64,000 nt of DNA from Fragilariopsis cylindrus CCMP1102 (GCA_900095095.1 FMBT01000343.1:124001-188000); one strand, 5' to 3'. Numbered from the stretch's first letter, positions 51,380 through 63,124 are shown. Notes: generated from the sequence alone by a model not told the origin. Translations and numbers: made by a program.

Positions 51380-54129
51380 AAAATAATGATTTCTTGAAGT
51401 GACGACGACAACAATGCGCAAAACTAATAATGAGGATTTGTATTGTACATATCGATATGATCAGTAATGCTATTTGATTATATTCGTGACTTTATTAAAA
51501 TATGTACTATCATTTCATCACCAAATCCTTATCTTTTACATTACTATTAGTTATAATACGTACTTGTACTTCTAGTTGATAGACAATACAAGTCTTGTCT
51601 CATACCAAAAAATTGGAAGGAAATAAGAGGGATTGACTTGATCGAAGCTTCTGTCTTATCTTACTTCTCTTGCTTGTGTCGTAACCTAGACTTCTGAAAA
51701 AGCAAGACACGAATAGTCTTCTATAGGATAAAGTAAATACAGCTGCATTTTTATATACTTCCTACTGTAATTTTTCATGCATCTATTATAAGCAACAACA
51801 AAAACTTGCCACCCTTTTAAACTGCATACTAAACTTTTGCATCAAAGATGGAAACTGAAGATTGATCCCTAAATATTTTTCCATAGCATCAGTTCATTGG
51901 GTGTAGCATGAGAATAAAAATGAAATTCTATTCAAATTTGAAGGAAAGTTAGGTAAAATGTGGACACTATTGATCCCTGGCATAGAAATTACTAACATCA
52001 GCAGGCCGGCTGTCGGTGTACTGTATAAGTATGTGTAGTATAAGAATATCTCAGAGTGACCCAACCTATAAATATCTCTATAATAAAAATAGCATAGTGC
52101 ATATCGCAAACACTTACAACAGTTTAAAACCACCCATGAATGATGTGTATACTCAACACATGCTCAGCTTCTCTCAATCTAATCACACTTAAATTAGATG
52201 ATGTGAGAGAAAACAACAAAGTATGTTTCCATTTTTGAAAGGAAATCTAAGACACGCAATGCACAGCCTGTCATATTTTTATGATCTGCTAACTACCTGC
52301 TGCTACAATGTTTTCAGTCTGTCTGTGTGTATAAGATTACAGGTGACATATATATCAAAAATTCAAGGTTGATCAATTATTTATTGATTGAACATTTGCT
52401 GCTGTGCTCAAAGGAAAAAGTACATGCACATTGATTTACTCTCTCTCTCTCTCTCTCTCATGACATGTCAACTTGCATATTTTCACTCAAAGCAAAGCTA
52501 GCAAAATCATCACACATACAAAACCAATAGTTCATTGTAGAAGTTGACGCATCATTATTATTCATGGCACCTTGTGCTGAAAGGCATTTACAACCCCTAG
52601 TCTACCCATATTATCTTTAATTGGTCTTTGGACGATGCGATGCGATGGTTAGCAACATATCAGCACATCATCATTTTTAATTTTGAGCTATACACTCATC
52701 ATAGAGACATACCTTACACATAATATATATATATTACCTAAAACAAACTGACTGATTGAACAACTGGATGATATATGTCAATAGACAGAAGCCAATACGG
52801 AAGACTAGAGAAACAGTGCTCATAGATCTTGAAAGAAAGCTCTGAATCTGGCAGCAAAACACATAATATATATATGTACCATATATAAACCTAAAAATTG
52901 AAGAATGCAGTAGGCTATTTGAGAAGCAAATGGTGAGACTTGTGATATCAGAGTAGGCAGTCATTACAGTATTATTATTGTTAAGTTACAGTACTTCCTC
53001 CGTGCACCGCATAATTTATACGTGCTATCATTTGGGATTTTCACAACATAAAAGAGTGAAGAACCCTTAAAATCTACTTGCAGTATTCCAATTCCAAGAT
53101 CCACTGTGGAATTTTCTACAACTGTTGACATAAATATGGCTAATTCAAGGGTACTATTGTGTCTAGTATTGTCTTCCTCAAAGATACATATAAGTTGTCT
53201 TGGCAATCAATGTCTTTGAGGCCAAGGGGCTCCATGGTGGATGGATAAATTATGGATCTGTTTTTGGACCAAATCTCTAGATTTTGTGTGTACCAGGCGA
53301 AGAGAAGTTCATAGTAAAAAAATTTAAAAAGCAACGCCCATTGATTACAAACCATATAATTGTTTGTAATCAATGAAGGTTAAATGTTAGGATATCATCT
53401 GTCCTCTAGTTGTTTTGGTCTTCCTCAGCTACTGGATGGATGGGTTGATTGCTTTTTTGATTTTGTTGTGTTGTACATGCAATTCTTGTGTATTTTGGAG
53501 CTTGTACAAATCTTTTCTGATGCAGATGGCAAGAACACAATGTAATCCAGGTGCACCATAATTCTCTCCTAGGATCCATGCATGCATGTCACTTGAAGAC
53601 TAAATTATGAATGTAAAGTAAAAAGTACCATATTTGTAGTACACCACCTTAATAAAATCAGGTTGAATAGTTTAATTAAGTTACTGTTTGCGCTGGCTGC
53701 TTTGTATAATTTATTTGGATTGATTCAAGTTAGTTGTAAACTAATAGCAGTATGTAGATGTAGTGGGAACTCTAAGGCTAAGAGGGGAATAGTTCCCTTT
53801 TTTTGATCCAGGAGGGGGACTTTCCTCTTAAGGGAGGAACTGGGAACTAGCTCCCCCCTTTATTCGCTAAAAATACTTTTGATAAGTAGCTCGCGATGCT
53901 GGGCTCGAGCTGGTGCGGTCGGTGCGGTGCGGTGCTGAATCAGTCAATCGTATTTCTGACTAAATTCCAAAAAGATCTCATTATTATTGCTTGATTTATT
54001 TCATTACTACAAACGACAATTCTGAAATTTTTGACATCGAATGACACATAATATACTAGTAGGTCTACCTGTTGATTTGTATGTATTCCAACAAATAAAT
54101 AAATATTAAATTCTTTTCATATATTACTG
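51380..54129. other. Gene-poor 2.75 kb region
   Basis: Contains simple repeats (TC run at 52,438-52,459; AT runs near 52,722-52,734 and 52,866-52,875; GGTGC-type repeats near 53,913-53,935) and one 15-mer (52,994-53,008) found inverted at 55,475-55,489. Two overlapping minus-strand frames (52,964-53,373) have somewhat protein-like composition (STMEPLGLKDID; TVDLGIGILQVDFKG) and could be a decayed gene, but I recognise no family. A small inverted repeat (GGGAACT...AGTTCCC, about 53,764-53,799) precedes a T run. No rRNA recognised. Confidence 0.4.
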
Positions 54130-55016
54130 ATGTTTAGAAACAGCCGTCGTGGAATAGTGCGTTCCATCTCATTGATTGGTGGCCTACTTGTCCGCAACTC
54201 TACGTGTACCGCTGCTATGGCATTATCTGCATCATCATCTGCATCGTCGTCGTCGTCGTCGTCGGATGCACAACAAAAACAACAACATAGTAATCACGCT
54301 GGCGCAAGTCCACACTGGGAAGCACTTTGGGCAGACGGGTTGGCGAAGGGATCTCGTTTTGATGTGGCAGGAGTATCCCGTCCATTGGCAGCCGAACTTT
54401 CCAGACGACGAAACCACGCATCTACATCTGCATCTGGAAGAACAATAATGTCCGCACTAATTCCAGGAGCTGGGCGTGCCTACGATGCTATAGCATTGGC
54501 AGAACACGGCTTTGATTCGGTCATTGCGGTGGATTTGTCACCGGCTGCATGTGCGGCAGCAAGGGAAGAAATTGCCACATACTACAATGCTGATCATGGC
54601 AACAGCACCCCATAAATGTTATTTGTGCTGATTTTTTCGACCTCGAGGGTCAATATGATTTCATTTGGGACAATACCTTTCTTTGTGCTTTGGATCCATC
54701 GACACGTGAACGATGGGCTTTGAAAATGAAGGAACTGTTGAAGCCTGAAACTGGTGAACTAATCACTTGTGTTTTTCCTATTGGTGAGCGTGAGGGTGGA
54801 CCACCCTTTGCGTTATCTGTCCCACTGGTGAAATCACTCCTCGAACCGGTAGGGTTTCAATCGACGTTGGTACAAGATCAACTACCACTCGAACAACAAC
54901 ATCGTCGACCGGGAGATCCTTTAGAGAGTGTACTCACACGTGGTTCGGCACTTGTCACGTGGAGGATTTGTAACGACGACGACAACAACAACAACAACAA
55001 TAATAATAACAAATAA
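54130..55016 (+). CDS. TPMT-type SAM-dependent methyltransferase (frame interrupted at CCCC, 54,608-54,611)
   Basis: The first frame (from ATG 54,130) gives a hydrophobic leader, a Ser tract, HWEALWADGLAKGSRFDVAGVS and the SAM-binding motif MSALIPGAGRAYDAIALAEHGFDSVIAVDLSPAA. It stops at 54,615, but the next frame continues at once with INVICADFFDLEGQYDFIWDNTFLCALDP, LKPETGELITCVFPIGEREGGPPFALS and LLEPVGF. Five C instead of four at 54,608-54,611 would join them, giving ~295 residues. The order matches thiopurine/halide/thiol methyltransferases of the TPMT family. Some of these release methyl halides or methyl thiols in algae; the substrate here is not predictable. The leader could target an organelle. 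The gene ends in an Asp/Asn run. Confidence 0.8.
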
Positions 55017-55999
55017 TTGAAAGTTTGTAGTAGGAAAAGAAGGAGAAGAGATTAGAAATCATATATTTTAAAAACAAATGTAAATGTAGACGCGTCTTTA
55101 TGTATTTTATCTCAAATACCATACCATACCCACCCATGATTGATGTTCGTTCTTCCTATATCTAATTTAATGAACCAAAATTATAAGTATACAATAGGAT
55201 AATTTCACTACAAATTCAACGAATTTTTTGTTGATGGTGAGATCTTTCGTCGGTCCGTCCCTGAAAACCAGCCGAAGATTCGAATCAATTCATCATTATC
55301 TTTTCATACCACCGTCAATGAACAATGGGATTGTGGGGGATGAATACATTTATGTATATCACAAAATGCGAAATGTACGAAAAAAATAGAAATAAGCGAA
55401 GATTTTACGAAGATTTTAAGGGTTCGCTTGCGTTTTTATCATTATAATAATTGAAAAAGCGCGGGTCACGTAGTGGTGCACGGAGGAAGCACAACATCGA
55501 AACGTGCCCGCGCGTTAAAACAGGGTAAATGCATTATCTGATGATACATATTCAAATATAGAACTTCAAGACAATAATTGAATGAATGAATCACAATAAA
55601 CGCCACTTCCCATTTTCGGAGAATCGTGTCAGAGAACGTCGTGACAGCAATAATAAGACGTTTGATCTTTCTGTTGTGAAAGAACTTCTTCTCTCAGCAT
55701 TTTTAAGAATTCTTCCTTGATTGAAAAACATCTCTAAACGGAGGAATCATCGTGGTAGCATCTAAATCAAAACTAGCAACCACAAGCATTCTGAATTCAA
55801 TTTGATGCACATCAAATCAATCCCAACAGACGGTTTGTGATATTTATTCCTCTTTTCACGATCCACTTTCTATTATAATAGCATTACATCATATAACAAA
55901 CGCATTAACACAAATCCAATTACATATACGGTAACTGGGCACCATTCCCAATCATAAGTGAATACTTATACATATTATAATATAAGCAATCCCACAACG
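55017..55999. other. Intergenic with GC-rich hairpin
   Basis: AT-rich overall. At 55,459-55,513 an imperfect inverted repeat (GCGCGGGTCACGT with ACGTGCCCGCGC) encloses a loop carrying GGTGCACGGAGGAAG, a 15-mer also found inverted at 52,994-53,008. No gene recognised. Confidence 0.55.
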
Positions 56000-56919
56000 A
56001 TGGCAGTAATCAGCAGCAGCGACCTCGTTTTTACACGCGAGACCCTTTCAGTGTCAGGCATCAACCATCACGACATCACCAACAAAGTCGGTGTCATCAT
56101 CATCATCATCAGCATCTCAACATCAACATCTTCATCAAGGTCAGCAAGATAGTGGTCGTATAATCCGTTCACGATTATTACATCGTCTTGGTATACATCA
56201 GAAACAATCGCCAAGTAAAGCGGAAATTCGTTGCATTCGTAGTAAAGAAATCAACTACCACACCAACCCACTACTTTCGCCTTATTCTGCCCCATTTCTG
56301 CAGCCTCTTCGGGGAGAAAGCACAACAGCTTCTTCAATACACAGTAGTAGTAACACCATATCCACCACGATCATCAAGAACAACATCAACATCAACAGCA
56401 ATGACAAGAATTTGCCACCATTACTCCGGATCATAGTAGTAAACGCCAATAAGAAGAAGATCTACAATAAGAAGAATACGATTTGATGACAATGTGTCAG
56501 TTTTCCTATTCCATCTAGACATAAATATTCGAATCGTATTAAACAGCCTATTGGAGAGATGGAAAGAAATTCAAGAATGTGCTGAAAGAAATCGATACGA
56601 ATATGCGTCTGAGGGATGGAATGGGAATCTGTTTTTGAAGAAGATGAAATGTATGTTGATCGATCAACAGGTGAACTCGTTCATCCTTGTTGGATAGATA
56701 CAACATAACAAGGAGGAGAGGAGGAGACGTCGAGGAAGAATTAGACGAAGAATCATTCCATCATGATCATGACGAGGAAGACGAAGAAATGGAAATCGTT
56801 GACATTATTGAAGTGAGATATTGAAAGAAAAAGAATCATCGTCACCATCATCATTACCATCGTTTTTTGATATGGATCGACCGATGTTGAAGAGAGGTGG
56901 TTCTGTTCTACCATCATGA
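56000..56919 (+). pseudogene. Broken lineage-specific gene (about six frame changes)
   Basis: Conserved-looking protein pieces occur in order but in different frames: MAVISSSDLVFTRE; SGRIIRSRLLHRLGIHQ; STIRRIRFDDNVSV (56,461-56,503); FPIPSRHKYSNRIKQPI; RWKEIQECAERNRYEYASEGWN; WESVFEEDEMYVDRSTGELVHPCW; an acidic run EEELDEESFHHDHDEEDEEM; and LPSFFDMDRPMLKRGGSVLPS ending at TGA 56,917. Several gaps fit one missing base. The F-DDNVSV...IPSRHKYSNRI...ASEGWNWE...GELVHP pattern resembles an uncharacterised small protein family I recall from diatoms; that match is from memory. With about six shifts in 0.9 kb it is either a true pseudogene or a badly resolved consensus. Confidence 0.6.
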
Positions 56920-57822
56920 ATATACTGAACACACATACGTATAGTATGATGATATGCAGATGGTGTGATCTGTCTACTAAAATATATAAAATACTGTACT
57001 ACGATATGATACGATACGATACGATACGATACTATGAACGGAATGAATATGAATGTGAATGTAAACAATGAGCTATCGGTAGATTAAAACCTCCAAAACA
57101 TGCTGTATGTATACATGTATGTATCAATATGTTGTCCTTCTTAAATAAATGTACTAAATAATATATATTATATACTATTAAAAACAACTACCATCTTTTA
57201 ATACAGAAATTGTCATCACAATATTACGCGTATAGACGAATTTCGTATTATAGTCCTGTACTTATTACTCCATCAATCAATAAAAGAGACAGTTTAAGAT
57301 TAGGTCGTATTACTACGCTATTCTATTTACTACTTAAAAGAGTATTAAAAAAGTCGAGTGATGTCTGGTATTTTGCCGGGGATTCCAATTTCGAGAAGAA
57401 GTTTTCTATATAAAACTTTACGTCTATTCTATAGAAGTGCTACTACTAGTTCTTCTTGGCGCCTACTAGTATTCAACACGTTAGCTAAATACAGAACCAA
57501 TCAATATAGACCAATGTCAATATTGCAGTAGTCTTCTATCTCTCTTTTCTTTTTAAAATACAGTCATCGAGAGTTGTCTGACTTATTACATTTATTTGTT
57601 CTATTAACTCGTATCTGTCATATCAAGTTGTTATGCATTCCTTAGATCTAAGTAAGAGTGATTCGACTCACACTTATTAATTAGTTGTTCGTTCGTTTCG
57701 TTCGTTCGGCAGCAGTACACTGTTAGCTAATAGACTGATCAAAACAGATGTATGCATACATACATAATAATAGGTCGATTTAACCCAATAAATCCAACAT
57801 AGGTTGGTGTGAGATATCACTA
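56920..57822. other. Intergenic with 5 bp repeat
   Basis: AT-rich. A (GATAC)n run covers about 57,006-57,031. No gene recognised; short frames look random. Confidence 0.5.
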
Positions 57823-58005
57823 CTAGCAATAGTAGTAGATGTTACCTGTTGTTGTTGTTGTTGGCTGCTGCACCGGTGGTGTTGGTACAATATGATTCCC
57901 CCCTAACAGGTCAGCATCCGGTACTAAAGCCCAAGACGAGCCAGTTGTTGCTTCAGTTGTCGTTATCGCACTATCCCTATGTGAAGGATCTACAACGAAT
58001 TGTAG

Positions 58006-58058
<53 letters not shown>

Positions 58059-58628
58059 GAGGATGTCCTTCCTCCTCTTGTCGTCGTTGCTGTTGTTGTT
58101 GTTCTTCTTCTTTATCGACGGGTGAGGAATATCCATCAGGATAAGGATTTGAATAATCGAATTAAGATTGTCTTGTCCCATCGGGGGAGGAATAGGTGCG
58201 TTTGAACCTTCCCGACCATAATGCGGTAACGTTGCGAAGAGTTGACCATTAATTACTAGGTCGAAATTACGAAAATTTTCATTGACTTTTGGTGCACATG
58301 TTGCCAATACATGAAGTTTGAGACGTCCATCACGTGTTTTCCAATTATGATCTAGGACACTTCGACCTTGATTCCGTCCAAACCAAATTTCTGTACCGTC
58401 CATTGTAATCTCTTGCTTTCCTGTATTTTTACTCCAAATCAATGTAATATTGTGTTCTGTATCATTCGATTCACGAAAACTCCATGTCATTTTCATCTTA
58501 CTATTCTTCATCATCTTTCCAACTTTTTCTTCCAAAAAGTTGACCTGATACAGATTAACTTGCGATCCAGCTTCCAGTTCCATGATTGCGATGGTTTGGT
58601 GGTTGATTATTCCTTCTTTCTTTTCCAT
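57823..58628 (-). CDS. Second FAIM-like beta-domain protein with poly-Gln tail (frame interrupted near 58,160)
   Basis: The beta domain reads from about ATG 58,628 (MEKKEGIINHQ): VNLYQVNFLEEKVG, MTWSFRESNDTEHNITLIWS, TGKQEITMDGTEIWFGRNQG, then FRNFDLVINGQLFATLPHYG. It parallels the domain of the protein at 9,353-10,660. After PPPMGQDNL the frame meets an Asn-coding reading of a (CAA)n tract and stops at 57,990. The neighbouring frame instead gives DYSNPYPDGYSSPVDKEEEQ, a run of about 17-18 Gln (58,006-58,058), then SSWALVPDADLLGG and a stop at 57,823. One missing base at about 58,159-58,166 would join them. An earlier in-frame ATG exists at 58,817. Function unknown. Confidence 0.7.
58006..58058 (-). 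repeat. (CAA)n poly-Gln trinucleotide tract
   Basis: Uninterrupted trinucleotide run of about 17-18 units, coding Gln in the frame that continues into conserved-looking sequence and Asn in the other. Confidence 0.9.
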
Positions 58629-58861
58629 TGTATTCTTTATGATACCCTTATACTTGCTAACTTTTTGACGACAGTCAAAAATAACAAAATGACAAGAAAC
58701 GTTCGATCTCATTTCCCGATTTACGGATCGGTGGGATGGAGTTGACAAAAACTCGTTAAATACGGTTAATTTCTCGGAGATTTCACATACTGATCGCGCA
58801 CTGGGAGCACAGAACAAACGAGTATTGTAAATTGTTTCAACAGAGATTTATAAGGCACGTG

Positions 58862-58869
58862 CTATAAAA
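58862..58869 (+). promoter_or_regulatory. Possible TATA box of the Nudix gene
   Basis: CTATAAAA lies about 170 bp before the Nudix start codon in the 0.41 kb divergent spacer (58,629-59,037). Only the match to the TATA consensus supports it. The rest of the spacer shows nothing recognisable. Confidence 0.3.
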
Positions 58870-59037
58870 GCAGTCGAATCAATCAGTCGACTAGAACGAC
58901 TGACAATCACTATCACTCACACTTGGCTTGTTTGAAAATTGCGCCAAGGAAACAAAAATAAATTATTTTTTGACATTTAAAAATCCCCCTTCCTACAATA
59001 ATACTAATACTAATAGCTTCTACTTTGCTCACCGATC

Positions 59038-60019
59038 ATGACCCGTAATAGTATGACATCGAATGGTATCATTCCATGGGTCGCATTGACTTCATTTGTT
59101 GCTGGAGTTGCAACATCAATAATTGCTTCAAAAATCGTCACCAAAGACGGTAAAAAGAATAGAAAGAACGGTACGAAACGCAGCGCGATGCAATTATTAT
59201 TTGTGCCCGTTTTTTGTTGTTGGACATTATTTAACGATATCTATCTTACAAGATCATTTTTGATCTATCCATTTTTCTTGTTATGAAATTCCTTGCTTTT
59301 AAACTGTACCTACATCATTTTTTTTCCAAAAATTAAAATTATTTATATATTAGCCGGTGCAACAGAAGAAGGCAACGACCTATCTTTGTTCTACGGCGAA
59401 GTTGATGAATTGACGACCATTACAGATTCAAGAAAATTCCTTCCTTCGGATCTATATGGAAAACTTGTAAGAGATTGCGTTGTTTTTTGTGTCGATATTG
59501 TTTTGGTACGAACAAATTCTGAGAATAAAAAGGAATGTTTATTAGTAAAACGATCATCAGAACCAGCAAAAGGGCTCTGGTGGTGGCCCGGTGGACGGAT
59601 GCTTAAGGGAGAAACTTTTTTTGATGCAGCGAAACGTAAGGCAAAACAAGAAACTGGACTGGGCGATGTCACATGTATGCAAGTACTTGGAATATGGAAT
59701 ACGTAAGTCTTTGGTTCTGCTTAGCTTAGCTTAGCTTTCTTAACTTGTTGTGCTGGTATCAAGGTCAAAATTACTATTTTCCGATAAATACTAACTGCTT
59801 TCTTCCATTTTCCTTTTGAAGATTCTTTCCTACTTCAAACTGGGATACAGAGACGGAGAAGGGAACACAAACGGTGAATGCGATCGTTCTTGTCGAGCTA
59901 ACAATACAGGTGCTGACGTAAATTTAGATGATACCAGCGAAGAGGTAGGTAATAATATAGTAAATTTTATCATTTCTCGATATCATTATCGCTATCGAAG
60001 AGAGACATAACGATCATCA

Positions 60020-60058
<39 letters not shown>

Positions 60059-60245
60059 GCATATATCTTGTATTCACACTGAAGATTACTGACTTACTCG
60101 TCTCTTGTTTACCTCTGAATTTTTAAAGTCTAAATGGATAAGTCTTAATCCTGCAGAAGCAGAAAAGAATGGAGAGGATAAGTATGTATTGCAAGGCTTG
60201 CTCAGACTACAAACATGGAATCCTTCCTATATTAATTACAAATAA
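59038..60245 (+). CDS. Nudix hydrolase, four exons, N-terminal membrane helix
   Basis: Exons: 59,038 to 59,149 (or 59,170, an equally phased donor); 59,354-59,702; 59,822-59,944; 60,129-60,245. Junctions are GT-AG and in phase. Exon 1 encodes one hydrophobic helix (WVALTSFVAGVATSIIASKIV). Exon 2 encodes the Nudix fold, LWWWPGGRMLKGETFFDAAKRKAKQETGL. The box is G-x5-E-x7-R-x-A-x-Q-E-T-G-L, so the usual first Glu after Arg is Lys and the first Glu of the EE pair is Gln. Exon 3 continues FFPTSNWDTETEKGTQTVNAIVLVEL, then changes frame at about 59,899-59,910 (one base) before DVNLDDTSEE. Exon 4 gives SKWISLNPAEAEK and the stop. It may hydrolyse a nucleotide-sugar-like diphosphate; substrate unknown. 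Confidence 0.8.
60024..60052. repeat. (AT)n microsatellite in the last Nudix intron
   Basis: About 14 AT units between exons 3 and 4. Confidence 0.9.
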
Positions 60246-60339
60246 GTTAAGATAGAGTAAAACAAGAACGACAACTGGGGTTACTATTTGTCTAATCTGA
60301 TAGACTTACTAGCAACTAACTGAGAAAATTGTAGCTAGC

Positions 60340-63124
60340 TTACGTCATACGATGAGGAAACATCTGACGCCGATATGCGTCGTTTATTTTTTGTTTTCCA
60401 CTCGTATTTCGTTTCTCATCTCCGGGTCTTAACCAAATTGGATCTTCCTTTCCGGGACGTGCTCGATTTTCGTTCATTTCCCATTCACGTTGGACCGCGT
60501 AATATCTATTAAGTTCTTTAACAGATTCCACTGATATTGCCTTTGGTCCATATGTATCTTCGGAGTAAGATGGAGCGACCGTTATTGGGTACATCGTTGC
60601 GGGGATGTTGGTAGGAATATCATCTTCCTCCGATTGAGAATCAGATGATTTATTCTCTTCTAATATGAAATCATCCCTTGCATAAAGTCCCTCGCCTAAT
60701 ATGCCCATGCTACTACCGTCTTGTCGTTTCAATACATTTATAGTTTTGTTCCGTGAATTGGAAACCTCTGTGTATCGGTAAAGAGGTGTGGCAAAACCTT
60801 TGATCGGTCCATCAAGACCATGCCAAGCTCTTGTCATGTGATAGGCCTGTCCTTTCATGGCAAAGGAAACCAACTTTTGACTTGCCTTTCCTAATGCTAA
60901 GTTCATGAGTTGATGATTGTTTTCGGCATCCAAGGCTGACACGCCTGCATTCGTGGAGATCAAGTATTTGATATATTTCAACAGCTCTGGATTGATATGT
61001 CCCCCCACTTTGTCTGCAAATGGCAACCCCCACGTCATAATTCCTTGAATTCTATTGTAATTATCTAGATAGAAGACGACACCGACACCGTATATGGGAT
61101 GGACAACACCACGAGTTCTGATACCGCCGGAAGATTCTCGATGTCTTAAAAGAATACTTTTTCGACGGCTAATGGAACCTTTGAAAGGAATCTCATCAAC
61201 AGCAGCAGCAGCACCACCAGTATCATTATCATCGTCATCTTGATCTTCATCGGCATCATCTTCTGCTGCTTCAATGAATCGGTTCATCTTTCGTTGTGCG
61301 GAAGAGTTTGTCCACCAAAAAGCACGCGTTGATTGTCGCTCTGAATCGCATTTACCGATACCTGTATACCGTCAATGAAAATCGAAGACGACAAAATTAG
61401 TGTTGAGTCGGAACAAGATAAAGGATATACACAGGATACGAATAAATAGGTAAAGAAAAATTAAACTCACAAAGTGCTTGTATACCGATTTTTGATAGAG
61501 CAGAGCTACGATCTCCATTGACAGTAGGATATGATGTAATATCGGAACGCCATACTGGAAGCGAATTAGCTGCAAACGAATGTGCCTCTACTACATCCGA
61601 TTCAGAGATAGAGTAGTTATTATCCCGTCTTTTTGGCGGTAGTTTTGGGACATATTAAGAGCTGCTACACGACCCGCTTCAGGTCCGTCGATTGAACCTT
61701 CCCCAGCGACACATGAATGACCTGTAGAGCTATTAGGATATTTCGCACAACCCCCCGCAGCGTATATTCGAGAGGCGACATTAAGTTCCGTGTTGACTGC
61801 TATTCTACCATCATCTTCGAAACAAACAACCATCGATGGTTCTAGGTTAGAAGAAGTCTTCGCTATTTGTGACCAAGTTTTGTACCACGGTCGACCATCA
61901 CTAGATTCCTTCATTCGTTCTGGTATATCTGTAGTTGGAAGAGCAGCCGATCCCTTGTCACCAAACGAATCAGGTGCGACGACTAACAAATCTAACATAG
62001 TTCTACGCGTATCGAGCAAGTCATATGTCTTTGCTGTATGTAGCTCAATTTGTTGACAATTCCATACCTGGACGTCTGCTACGTATCGAACAAATGATCG
62101 ATCCTGTAAGTCAATTTCACGTGTACTCAATTTCTTTCTTAATTCAGCACTTAAATAGGAAGGAAGAATATCCCAACAAATTCCTGGACTTGCATAGCAT
62201 ATTGTAGGTCGTTTTTTATTTCTTCGTCCTTCTCGTTCAGCAACTAATAGTAAGTCAAGAGTTTCCCATCCACTGCCCAGTAAACCAATTTTTGCTCCCC
62301 TTTGTGCTGCCTCCGCAACTGTTTTTCGTACCCGTTCGGGTGCCATCATTGGTCTTTTTGTATTCTTAAAAAGTTCGGTCGGTCGGAGTTCTAAGACACG
62401 AGATAGGGATGTTTCCTGGAATAATTCTAATGGAGGAGGACTCCCCGTGCACCAGTTGCTATCAAAATCCCATGCTTGTATCCAATTGATGTCTGTCGAT
62501 CCGTCAAAAATCGAAGTGTCTTCGACGGTGGATCAAATTCAACAACAGTATCACGATAATGATCAAGATTTTTGTTGATATTGTTACTACCATTGTTATT
62601 GTTTTCCCTCCTCTTTTCGAGGAATGCAATGGATCTACGATTGCTATCGTAGCGTGTGGACATTTCTTTTGTAGAGTTTTCAGAGCACTTTGACCCGCAT
62701 TACCAAATCCAACAATAACGAAATCATATAATGTAACAGTGTTGTTGACATTATTAGTTTCCGAATCCTCGTCTTGTACTGTAGCACTACTTTTATCAGT
62801 AATAGAAGAAGTAGGTCCCGAATAAGTAGTACTGGCATTAATATTAGTATCCCTGGTGATATCAGCAGCTTCGAGTGATGTTCTATTTATTGAGCCCAAG
62901 GAAAGAGAAATGTTGGATAATATTGAGCTCAACATATGTGATGATAATTGAAGACAATTATTGCAATCGTTGTAATTAAGTTTTATTTCTTCCGACGACG
63001 ACGACGACGACGACGATAGCAGTTGGCATCCGACTAGTGATCCTCCCACACATAAGATATGTAGACGAGTGTTGTTATTGTTGTTGAATCGCCCACCATG
63101 ACGAAGCAAACGCTTTGTGTACAT
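60340..63124 (-). CDS. AIF-like flavin oxidoreductase (apoptosis-inducing-factor family), two exons, three frame interruptions
   Basis: Reading from ATG 63,124: a basic, Ser-rich leader; the FAD-binding Rossmann motif LYDFVIVGFGNAGQSALKTL; GILIATGARG; the NAD-binding motif AKIGLLGSGWETLDLLLVAE; NTELNVASRIYAAGGCAKYP and GPEAGRVAALNM. Then come SDVVEAHSFAANSLPVWRSD, an intron (61,470-61,362, GTGAGT...CAG) and exon 2 with IGKCDSERQSTRAFWWTNSS and TRGVVHPIYGVGVVFYLDNY, the typical AIF C-terminal region. Frame changes lie at about 62,585-62,625, at CCCC 62,443-62,446, and at T5 61,630-61,634; each fits one missing base. AIF proteins bind FAD and oxidise NADH in the mitochondrial intermembrane space and support respiratory-chain assembly. 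The export or cell-death role is inference. The C-terminus runs on as an acidic/charged tail. Confidence 0.85.

Noticed and set aside
53140-53373. Minus-strand frames as a complete gene
   Set aside because: They are short and overlapping in different frames, with no recognisable motif; kept only as a weak note.
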